A stretch of DNA of 64,000 nucleotides, taken from contig UQZN01000001.1 in assembly GCA_900545535.1 (NCBI GenBank), forward strand, positions 230,713-294,712, in the 5' to 3' direction. The notes beneath the pieces are model-generated. The model saw nothing but the letters and a program-made list of their open reading frames with translations, did no database searches and was not told the origin of the DNA. The position numbers and the translations under genes are program-made. Positions 25,835-32,977 of the stretch are shown here, piece after piece. The stretch comes from an uncultured Phascolarctobacterium sp. Lineage in GTDB: Bacteria > Bacillota > Negativicutes > Acidaminococcales > Acidaminococcaceae. Numbering within the stretch: the first letter of the stretch is position 1; each line of letters starts with the position of its first letter.

Positions 25835-26713
25835 ATGAACAAAGCCAAGTGGCCTGCGTTTTGGTTCCTGCTGCCGGCGGCGCTGCTGTTTATAGTTTTC
25901 TTTTACTGGCCGCTGCTGCAGAACTTATATCTCAGCTTTTTCAGCTGGAATATGATCAGTCCGACGATGAAATATGTAGGGCTGGCCAACTACGGTGCTA
26001 TTTTAGGCAGTAAAGAATTGTACAAGATCATCGGCAATACGATCGTTTTTGTGCTGATCATGCTGCTATTTAATTTTGTGCTGCCATATATTTATTCGTT
26101 TATCATGGGTCATCTGCTGCAGCGCGGCAAAATGTTTTACCGTTCCGTACTGTTTCTGCCGGCCACCTTATCGCTGGCAGTAGCAAGTATCCTGTTTCTG
26201 TGGCTCTATAATCCGCTGGCCGGGCCTCTCAGTATCGTACTTTCGTGGTTTGGTCTGGAATCGCCGCGTTGGTTCAAGGAAAACCTGCTTGTTATTTTTT
26301 CCATCTGTACTATCATTGGCTGGAAGGTGTTTGGCTATAATCTGATCGTGATGCTGGCGGCAATGGTTGCCGTTCCTAAAGAAATGATCGAAGCCGCCAA
26401 GCTGGAAAATGCTTCTAACTGGACGATCTTCCGCCGCATCATTGTGCCAATGACATCTTCGACAGCGATCTATGTTTTTACTATTACTGTAGTTTTCGGC
26501 TTGCAGTATGTGCTGGTGCCTGTCAATATGCTGACGCAGGGCGGTCCGGATCAGGGCAGCTCCAATCTTGTCTATATCGTATACCAGTACGGTTTTATTT
26601 TCTTCCAAACCGGTAAGTCGGCAGCGTTTGCCATTATCACCATGTTCTGTTATATGGCGTTCCTGTACCTGAAAAATAAATACCTGGAGAAAAAAGTTTA
26701 TTATGAAAACTAA
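25835..26713 (+). CDS. ABC transporter permease (UgpA/MalF type)
   Basis: This is a 292-aa inner-membrane permease with about six helices, the first at FWFLLPAALLFIVFFYWPLL. The cytoplasmic EAA loop that contacts the ATPase is MIEAAKLENASNWTIFRRII, with the conserved EAA and the later I-P (VPMTSST). ATG 25835 is chosen behind AAAGGAGAG. The 3' end overlaps the next permease by 11 nt. It pairs with the second permease to form the channel. Confidence 0.9.
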   Translation: MNKAKWPAFWFLLPAALLFIVFFYWPLLQNLYLSFFSWNMISPTMKYVGLANYGAILGSKELYKIIGNTIVFVLIMLLFNFVLPYIYSFIMGHLLQRGKMFYRSVLFLPATLSLAVASILFLWLYNPLAGPLSIVLSWFGLESPRWFKENLLVIFSICTIIGWKVFGYNLIVMLAAMVAVPKEMIEAAKLENASNWTIFRRIIVPMTSSTAIYVFTITVVFGLQYVLVPVNMLTQGGPDQGSSNLVYIVYQYGFIFFQTGKSAAFAIITMFCYMAFLYLKNKYLEKKVYYEN

Positions 26714-27530
26714 AACACATCAAGATCTGTGGTGGCACCTGCCGCTTTTGGCAGCGGTATTTATCCAGCTGTGGCCGATAGTTTTTATGGTCTCTACTTC
26801 GCTCAAAGATATGGACCAGATCTTTCAGGCGACGCTGAACCCTTTGCCGCTGCCACCGACGCTGAATAACTATCTGACCGTTCTTGGCAATTTTCCGCTG
26901 CTTACTTATATCTATAACACCTTTTTTATTGCCGCCTTTGTCACGGTATTTAAAGTGCTGACCAGTGTTTTGGCCGCCTTTGCTTTTATTTACTATGATT
27001 TTAAATATAAAGAAACTGTTTTCAACAGTATGCTGCTGACCTTTTTTATTCCGATCACTGTGCTGATCATGCCGAATTATCTGCTGATGAGCAAACTGGA
27101 GCTGCTGAATACGCCCTGGGGCGTTATGCTGCCGCAGTTTGTTGACGGTATGGGTGTATTTTTGATGCGCCAGACCATGCGCGGCATACCCAAACCCCTG
27201 CTGGAAGCGGCTGTTTTAGATAATGCAGGACCGCTGCAGGTACTGCGCAAGGTGGTGCTGCCGCTGATCAAGCCGTCTGTTATCGCGGTCGGTATCCTGT
27301 TTTTTATCAACTCATGGAACGAATATTTCTGGCCGCTGCTGGTGCTGCAGGACAAAGAAACCTACACCCTGCCGCTGGCTCTGCAAATGTTTATCAGTGC
27401 TGAAGGCGGCAGCGAATGGGGCATCGCCATGGCAGTCGCCACGCTGACCAGCTTACCGCCGCTGGGCTTATATCTTATCTGCCAGAAATTTATACTCAAT
27501 ACCTTTATGCAATCGGGGGTCAAAGGATAA
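26703..27530 (+). CDS. ABC transporter permease (UgpE/MalG type)
   Basis: This is the second permease (275 aa, about six helices). The family hallmarks are SLKDMDQIF after the first helix, NTFFIAAFVTVFKVLTSVLA, the EAA loop LLEAAVLDNAGPLQVLRKVV with LPLIKP, and FINSWNEYFWPLLVL near the end. It starts inside the end of the upstream permease gene, and the ATPase gene begins 3 nt after its stop, so translation of the three is probably coupled. Confidence 0.92.
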   Translation: MKTKTHQDLWWHLPLLAAVFIQLWPIVFMVSTSLKDMDQIFQATLNPLPLPPTLNNYLTVLGNFPLLTYIYNTFFIAAFVTVFKVLTSVLAAFAFIYYDFKYKETVFNSMLLTFFIPITVLIMPNYLLMSKLELLNTPWGVMLPQFVDGMGVFLMRQTMRGIPKPLLEAAVLDNAGPLQVLRKVVLPLIKPSVIAVGILFFINSWNEYFWPLLVLQDKETYTLPLALQMFISAEGGSEWGIAMAVATLTSLPPLGLYLICQKFILNTFMQSGVKG

Positions 27531-27533
27531 TCT

Positions 27534-28640
27534 ATGAACAGTATCGTATTTGAAAATGTCTGCAAATCCTACGGCGAGGCCAGGATCGTCAAGTCGCTCA
27601 ACCTGGAGATCAAAGAAGGCGAACGACTGATCTTGCTGGGGCCGTCCGGCTGCGGTAAAACTACCACGCTGCGCATGATCGCAGGTTTGGAGGATATTAC
27701 CAGCGGCCAGCTGAAAATGGGAGGACAGGTAGTCAACGACATTGCTCCCGGCGAGCGCAATATCGCCATGGTTTTTCAAAGCTATGCCTTGTTTCCGCAT
27801 CTTTCCGTCTGGGACAACATCACCTTTGGCCTGCATATCCAAAAGCTTCCGGAAGCGGAAATCAAAAAACGGGCCGATGAAGCGCTGAGCATACTTAATT
27901 TGCAGGGCTACGAAAACTATAAGCCCAAGCAGCTTTCCGGCGGGCAAAAGCAGAGAGTGGCTTTGTGCCGTGCCCTGGTCAAACAGTCACCTTACTTTCT
28001 GCTGGACGAACCACTGTCCAACCTGGACGCCCAGCTGCGTCAGCAGGCCAGAACAGAGCTGGTGCGTATCCACGAGATCTATAAACCGACAATGATCTAT
28101 GTTACACACGACCAGGTGGAAGCAATGACAGTGGCTGACCGCATCGTAGTGCTGAAGGGCGGAGAACTGCAGCAGATCGCCGCTCCTGATACGATCTACC
28201 GTCACCCCGCCAATACGTTTGTCGCCGGCTTTATAGGCGCACCGTCGATGAATATCGTCAAAGCCCGTTTTGACCGTGACTGTATCTGTATCGGCAAAGC
28301 CGTGCTGCCGGTACCGGAACTTTGGCGTCAGGTGATCGGCGAGAGGCGTGAGCTGCTGCTGGGCATTCGCCCCGAACACTGCCGTTTGAGCAGCGGCGCT
28401 GCCGTGCATGGCAGTATTACCTATGTTGAAAACACAGGCAATCAGCGTACGGTTGAATTGCAGCTGGAAAGCGGCGAAAGCATCTGCGTCACCGTTAGTG
28501 ACCGTAATGCCGATGTACACAGTTCCTGCGGCATCAGCTTTAGCTGGGATGATGTGAGCCTGTTTGACACCGCCAGCGGCAAAAATATCGGCTATGTTGA
28601 ACAAGGGGAGGTTGTTGCAGATGCAATGGGCTGTCAGTGA
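27534..28640 (+). CDS. ABC transporter ATP-binding protein (UgpC/MalK type)
   Basis: This is a 368-aa ATPase of a CUT1 importer. The N-terminal nucleotide-binding domain shows Walker A GPSGCGKTT (about residue 37), the Q-loop VFQSYALFPHL, signature LSGGQKQRVALCRAL, Walker B YFLLDEPLSNLDAQLR and the switch His in YVTHDQVEAMTVADR. A C-terminal TOBE-type regulatory domain follows (LLGIRPEHCRLSSGA). Proteins of this type can serve several importers. Its last 20 nt overlap the start of the TIM-barrel gene. Confidence 0.92.
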   Translation: MNSIVFENVCKSYGEARIVKSLNLEIKEGERLILLGPSGCGKTTTLRMIAGLEDITSGQLKMGGQVVNDIAPGERNIAMVFQSYALFPHLSVWDNITFGLHIQKLPEAEIKKRADEALSILNLQGYENYKPKQLSGGQKQRVALCRALVKQSPYFLLDEPLSNLDAQLRQQARTELVRIHEIYKPTMIYVTHDQVEAMTVADRIVVLKGGELQQIAAPDTIYRHPANTFVAGFIGAPSMNIVKARFDRDCICIGKAVLPVPELWRQVIGERRELLLGIRPEHCRLSSGAAVHGSITYVENTGNQRTVELQLESGESICVTVSDRNADVHSSCGISFSWDDVSLFDTASGKNIGYVEQGEVVADAMGCQ

Positions 28641-29394
28641 TCTGGCTTTTGCCGGCTTCAATAAAAAATATCTCAGCGGCTTGCCGCTGTCCTATAACAT
28701 AGAATTCTTTTATGAATTCGGTACCGACCATTATTGGGATAAGGTGCTGCTGCCGCTGGCGCAGAACAATAAAGAAAAACGCACTTTTTCGCTCCACGGT
28801 CCCTGCGTAGCTGTAAATCTGGCTGACAGCAGTGATGAATATTATTTAAAGGCCTATGCTGCAACCTTTGCCTATGCACAGAAAATAAAAGCTGAATTTG
28901 TGGTAGTGCATACCAACGAAGGTTATCATGGAGAGGCCAAAGCAGTAAGAGAACTGGTTTATCAGCGTTTAGGCGAAGTGATCAGCCTTGCGCAAAGCTA
29001 TAGCGTGCAGGCAGTCATTGAAAACGTAGGCCTGCGTCCCTGTGGTTCGTTACTGTTTGATTTTGAGGAATATCTGGAATTGTTCGACCGGTATCCTCAG
29101 GCGCTGGCACTTTTGGATACGGGGCATGCCCATGTCAACGAATGGGATCTTCCTGAAGCCGTCAAACGTCTGCAGAAAAAGCTGCTGGCTGTACATGTGC
29201 ACGATAACGATGGCAGCGGTGACAGTCATCAGCCTGTAGGGCTGGGGACGATCAAATGGGAACCTTATTTCGCCGCTATCAGGGATTACGCTCCCCATGC
29301 CTTGCAGATTTTGGAATATGCCTATATCGAACCGGGCATACTGACGGAACATCTGCAAAAGCTGGAAAGCCGCTACGGCGCGCTGAGATTTTAA
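28621..29394 (+). CDS. xylose isomerase-like TIM-barrel protein
   Basis: This is a 257-aa protein of the sugar phosphate isomerase/epimerase (AP endonuclease 2-like) superfamily. Metal-site motifs are visible: FSLHGPCVAVNLA, FVVVHTNEGYHG, AVIENVG, ALLDTGHAHVNEW, AVHVHDNDGSGDSHQPVG and ILEYAYIE. Because it is the last gene of the importer operon (starting inside the ATPase gene behind GGGGAGG), it probably acts on the imported compound or a derivative. A canonical ugp operon would have a phosphodiesterase (UgpQ) here. Exact reaction unknown. Confidence 0.75.
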   Translation: MQWAVSDLAFAGFNKKYLSGLPLSYNIEFFYEFGTDHYWDKVLLPLAQNNKEKRTFSLHGPCVAVNLADSSDEYYLKAYAATFAYAQKIKAEFVVVHTNEGYHGEAKAVRELVYQRLGEVISLAQSYSVQAVIENVGLRPCGSLLFDFEEYLELFDRYPQALALLDTGHAHVNEWDLPEAVKRLQKKLLAVHVHDNDGSGDSHQPVGLGTIKWEPYFAAIRDYAPHALQILEYAYIEPGILTEHLQKLESRYGALRF

Positions 29395-29700
29395 AATAGT
29401 GTGCATTGCCGTAAATGAGGGCAGAGTAAAGCAGTTAATTTAAAGAAAGAATGATACTAAAAACCGCAAGCCTTAACAGAGGCTTGCGGTTTTTAGTATG
29501 CGTTTGATTGAGGTAATAACTGCTGCCTGATTTTATTTTGATCGCAGCAGAACGATTTCGTAGCTGGGAAGCTTGATACTACTGGCAACGCTGCTGTTGG
29601 AAGCAAATAATAAAAGTGCCGCCCAATATTTATAATAGGCTGACTGCATAACTGACAGAAACTTTCTTCAAGTTGTTTGAGTGTCGGTTTACAGGCAATC
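29395..29700. other. intergenic region between convergent genes
   Basis: A 306-bp stretch between the TIM-barrel gene and the radical SAM gene. It holds the terminator at 29455-29498. The rest contains only short open frames without ribosome sites, on the strand downstream of the radical SAM gene. Confidence 0.5.
29455..29498. terminator. bidirectional intrinsic terminator
   Basis: A perfect 18-bp stem (29455-29472 with 29481-29498) with an 8-nt loop TTAACAGA and A/T tails on both sides. It ends the importer operon and can also stop transcription from the opposite strand. Confidence 0.93.
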
Positions 29701-30573
29701 TTATTCAAATAAGCTTTGCTGCTGGTCTGCCTGTTTGTTCGTAAAAGTGCTCAGATAGGTGAATAACTGCTGATTATCCTGAATGATGCCATGCTGCCGG
29801 CATTTCTGCCGTAGTAGCTGCAGCAGCTGTTTACTGTTGGGACTGTCGATGACATATTGATTACCATAGGTATCGATATAGCGTTTTTTCAGACCGGGAA
29901 AGTGTCTGTCGAGCTGTTGGTAAAAGTATTCCCGGTTGCCGTCGCGCAGTGTCAGTCCCATACCAAAGCAAATAATGCCATAAACTCCGGCTTCGATACA
30001 GTAATCTAAAATACCCTGCAAATTAGCTTCGCTATCGTTGATGAAAGGCAGGATGGGTGCAAGCCAGACGATAGTCGGGATACCGGCGTCGCGTAATTTC
30101 TTTAAAACTTCAAAACGTTCACGGGTCGTACTTACGTGCGGCTCTATTTTTTTGCACAGATCCTCGTCCCAGGTGGTCAGGGTCATTTGCACTACACATT
30201 TTGTTGCCGCGTTTATTTTTTGAAGCAGGTCAAGATCACGCAGTATCCGGTTGGACTTTGTCAGCACCGTAAAGCCGCAGCCATATTTATATACCAGTTC
30301 TATAGCCTGCCGTACGTTGCCCAGTTCGGTTTCCAGCGGGATATACGGGTCGGTCATCGAACCTGTGCCGATCATACATTTTTTACGTTTGCGACGCAAG
30401 GCTTCTTCCAGTAATATGAGTGCGTTTTGTTTAACTTCGATGTCTTCAAAAGCATGTGCCATTTGGTAGCAACTGCTGCGCGAATCGCAGTAAATACAGC
30501 CGTGCGAGCAGCCGCGATATAAGTTCAGACCATTTTTAGCTGATAATATGCCTTTGACTTCTACATAATGCAT
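29701..30573 (-). CDS. SPL-like radical SAM protein
   Basis: This is a 290-aa radical SAM enzyme of the spore-photoproduct-lyase-like (Rv2578c-type) group. The motif GLNLYRGCSHGCIYCDSR gives the CxxxCxxC cluster near residue 22; MIGTGSMTDPYIPLE and GFTVLTKSNRILRDLDLL are typical of the subgroup. The function of this branch is not established; true spore photoproduct lyases carry additional conserved Cys residues that I do not see. A promoter-like TGG-TATAAT is read on the minus strand at 30655-30647. Confidence 0.82.
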   Translation of the reverse strand: MHYVEVKGILSAKNGLNLYRGCSHGCIYCDSRSSCYQMAHAFEDIEVKQNALILLEEALRRKRKKCMIGTGSMTDPYIPLETELGNVRQAIELVYKYGCGFTVLTKSNRILRDLDLLQKINAATKCVVQMTLTTWDEDLCKKIEPHVSTTRERFEVLKKLRDAGIPTIVWLAPILPFINDSEANLQGILDYCIEAGVYGIICFGMGLTLRDGNREYFYQQLDRHFPGLKKRYIDTYGNQYVIDSPNSKQLLQLLRQKCRQHGIIQDNQQLFTYLSTFTNKQADQQQSLFE

Positions 30574-30646
30574 AGCCGTACCTTTCTGCGCCAGACAGGC
30601 AGCGCTGCTGAATAAAAAATATCAGGGCAGATGTTGATTAGCTTTC

Positions 30647-30655
30647 ATTATACCA
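30647..30655 (-). promoter_or_regulatory. extended -10 promoter for SPL-like gene
   Basis: Minus-strand TGG-TATAAT lies 74 nt upstream of the start codon. The -35 is poor. Confidence 0.45.
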
Positions 30656-30786
30656 CATACTATATCTGCTTGTTTACAGGTGGTTGAATGAGCCGCGGGA
30701 CTGGTGCCACCTGGAACTTTGGCGGCTATCAAAACGTATGGGCAATAACGAAACCAAACTGCGTCGAAAATATCTGTTCGTATGTC

Positions 30787-30814
30787 TTGTGGGGGGGTAC
30801 AACAGTGCTATAAT
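30787..30814 (+). promoter_or_regulatory. promoter with G7 spacer tract, cassette 1
   Basis: TTGTGG (30787-30792) and TATAAT (30809-30814) are separated by 16 nt. Seven consecutive G (30791-30797) overlap the end of the -35 and the start of the spacer. The motif TGTCTTGYGGGGGGGTAC recurs at two other surface-protein promoters in this window with the same spacing. Confidence 0.7.
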
Positions 30815-30911
30815 AACAATGAGTATAACTTATTTAAAATATTTTTAATTAAAATCCCAAAAATACGCAAGAAAGTTAAAGGATTTAATCGGGAAGAAAG
30901 ACGGAGAGAGT

Positions 30912-31244
30912 ATGTACGATGAAAGCTGCCTCAAAAAACTGGGAGGCCGGATCAAGCTGCTGAGAACGGTCCGAGGCATCAGTCAAAATGAAATGGCAAA
31001 AGCGTTATCTATCAGTCAGACTCATCTGAGCAATATTGAAAATGGCAGGGTCACTGTCAGTTTAAGGTTTTTGGTTCGTGCGGCAAACGTGTTTGACTGT
31101 ACGTTGGAGGTTTTTTTTCAGTTGGGAGCTGTCGAAACTACAAAGGCGGAAACCGCATACAGCAGTTATTCGCTGGAGGAAGTAAAACAACTTTTAGAAA
31201 TATTGCAGCTTGGCAGAAAGACAGAAAAGAGTGGCTTGGGCTAA
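30912..31244 (+). CDS. XRE-family transcriptional regulator, copy 1
   Basis: This is a 110-aa DNA-binding protein with a Cro/CI helix-turn-helix at residues 10-68 (IKLLRTVRGISQNEMAKALS, then ISQTHLSNIENGRVTVSLRFL). A short C-terminal tail SSYSLEEVKQLLEILQLG may dimerise. It sits directly downstream of the G7 promoter and 75 nt before tpsB, so it is the first gene of the cassette and a likely autoregulator of it. An identical copy lies at 36639-36971. ACGGAGAG precedes the ATG. Confidence 0.9.
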   Translation: MYDESCLKKLGGRIKLLRTVRGISQNEMAKALSISQTHLSNIENGRVTVSLRFLVRAANVFDCTLEVFFQLGAVETTKAETAYSSYSLEEVKQLLEILQLGRKTEKSGLG

Positions 31245-31319
31245 GTCCGTTTTGTTCTGAAAGTGCAGTAAGGATATACGGGAAAGTTGATGAAAAAGAG
31301 TAAAGAGGAGCGAATAAAA

Positions 31320-32951
31320 GTGTTAAAAAATGTGGAAAAAGCTTTGGCGGCAGTATTGAGTCTGGGAATGGCAGCATCTGCCTGGGCGGCGCCGTCTTTG
31401 CCAGGCAGTAATCCTGAGGTCAGAGCCTTAGAACAGAACCGCGGCGGCAGACAGCCGCAGGCAGAAGTGCAGCAGGAGGAACAGATGCCGGCACCAGTAG
31501 AAGAAATGCCGCAGAAACTGCTGCTGAAAAAATTTGTTTTTACCGGGCAGCAGGAAATAGACGCTGCAGAGCTGACCAGAGTCATACAGGCTTATCTGGA
31601 CAGGGAAGTGACTGTTGCGGAACTGGAACAGGCTGCGGCCAAAGTAACTGATTATTGCCGGCAGCAGGGCTATACGGTGGCAACAGCCTTAATACCACAG
31701 CAGAATGTGCAGGATGGTACTGTTGAGCTCAGGATCTTTTTAGGTACTTTTGGAAAGGTAGTAATTGACAATACTTCGCGCTTAAATGCCGATACGGCAG
31801 CTGCTTTTGCCGCTGTATTGCAACCGGGGAGCTATGTAAGAACGAACAGGATCGAAACAGTTCTCAACAATTTCAATGATCTTCCCGGTATCAGTGCTGC
31901 CGGAATTTTGAGTGCCGGTGAAGAAATCGGCAGTACAGATCTAACTATCACTGTCAGCGACAGTAAAACGGCCGAAAGTATTATCTATACTGATAACTAC
32001 GGCGGTAAATACAGCGGCCGTTACAGGTACGGTTTTCAGACAACGCTTAATGATCCAGGCCGTACAGGTGACAAAATTTTTGCCGGCGGGTTGCTGAGTA
32101 ATGAAGATTTGCACAACTATAATTTTGGTTATGAGATGCCGTTAGGCAGCCGCGGCACAAGGCTGGGGATCAGTTACAGCCTGATGGACTATACTTTGGG
32201 TGATTATTTTGCAGTACTGGATGCCGTGGGGCGGGCCAAAACTCTGAGTATTTACGCATCAACGCCGCTGGTCAATACCAGCAGCAACCATTTAAGTGTT
32301 ATCTATGGTTATGATAACAGGCAGCTGAAGGACGAAATGAGGAGCTTTGGCGAGCTGGGCAGCAGCAAAAAACACAGTAATACGCTGCACGGCGGTGTTG
32401 TGGGCAACCATCGCGGCAGTGCGAGCGTTACCGGCTACAGTGCTTTATATTATTGGGGGAAACTCAGCTATGATGATGCCAACAATCCTTATACCGAAGG
32501 CAGTTTTTCAAAGTTTACGACTGATGTCAACCATATTCGGCGTTTGGGCAATACTGTCAATCTGCATCTTAATTTCCACAGCCAGCTGGCCAGCAGAGAT
32601 CTGGACGGCAGTGAGCAGTTCAGCCTGGGCGGCGCCAATGGCGTGCGGGCTTATCCACAGGGTGAAGCCAGCGGCGACAGCGGTTATCAGGCTACGGCTG
32701 AGCTGCGTTATGCGACGCCGGTGCCTTATCTCAGTCTGGCGGCTTTTACAGACTGGGGCGAAGTCACGCTGTCTAAAAGCTATGGTCAGCACCGCAATCT
32801 GGCCGGTTGGGGCGTAGGTATAGAATATGCAAGGCCCAATGATTATTTTTTGCGTCTGGACTATGCCCGCAAGCTTAACGGTGAGGCGTTCCAAAGTGAA
32901 GAACAGGATAAAAACGGCAGACTGTGGTTTTTGGCGTATAAACTTTTGTGA
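31320..32951 (+). CDS. TpsB outer-membrane transporter of a two-partner secretion system, copy 1
   Basis: This is a ShlB/FhaC-type outer-membrane barrel that exports its TpsA partner. From GTG 31320 the 543-aa product starts with a classical signal peptide (MLKNVEK, a hydrophobic core, AWAAP), then a linker rich in Gln/Glu/Pro, a POTRA domain (LLLKKFVFTGQQEID to VELRIFLGTFGKVVI), and a barrel with YTDNYGGKYSGRYRYG, GTRLGISYSLMDYTLG and LGGANGVRAYPQGEASGDSG. The final segment ends YKLL. GTG 31320 is preferred because GAGGAG lies 9 nt upstream; ATG 31290 would add a 10-residue charged extension. The protein is identical to copy 2. Confidence 0.9.
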   Translation: MLKNVEKALAAVLSLGMAASAWAAPSLPGSNPEVRALEQNRGGRQPQAEVQQEEQMPAPVEEMPQKLLLKKFVFTGQQEIDAAELTRVIQAYLDREVTVAELEQAAAKVTDYCRQQGYTVATALIPQQNVQDGTVELRIFLGTFGKVVIDNTSRLNADTAAAFAAVLQPGSYVRTNRIETVLNNFNDLPGISAAGILSAGEEIGSTDLTITVSDSKTAESIIYTDNYGGKYSGRYRYGFQTTLNDPGRTGDKIFAGGLLSNEDLHNYNFGYEMPLGSRGTRLGISYSLMDYTLGDYFAVLDAVGRAKTLSIYASTPLVNTSSNHLSVIYGYDNRQLKDEMRSFGELGSSKKHSNTLHGGVVGNHRGSASVTGYSALYYWGKLSYDDANNPYTEGSFSKFTTDVNHIRRLGNTVNLHLNFHSQLASRDLDGSEQFSLGGANGVRAYPQGEASGDSGYQATAELRYATPVPYLSLAAFTDWGEVTLSKSYGQHRNLAGWGVGIEYARPNDYFLRLDYARKLNGEAFQSEEQDKNGRLWFLAYKLL

Positions 32952-32977
32952 GTGAGGTTTCGGGGAGGTAAGGGAAG

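Noticed and set aside
29493..29708. Minus-strand frame of 71 codons after the SPL-like radical SAM gene
   Set aside because: TTG start without a Shine-Dalgarno site, runs through the terminator, no recognisable motif. It could be a degraded gene, but I cannot support it.
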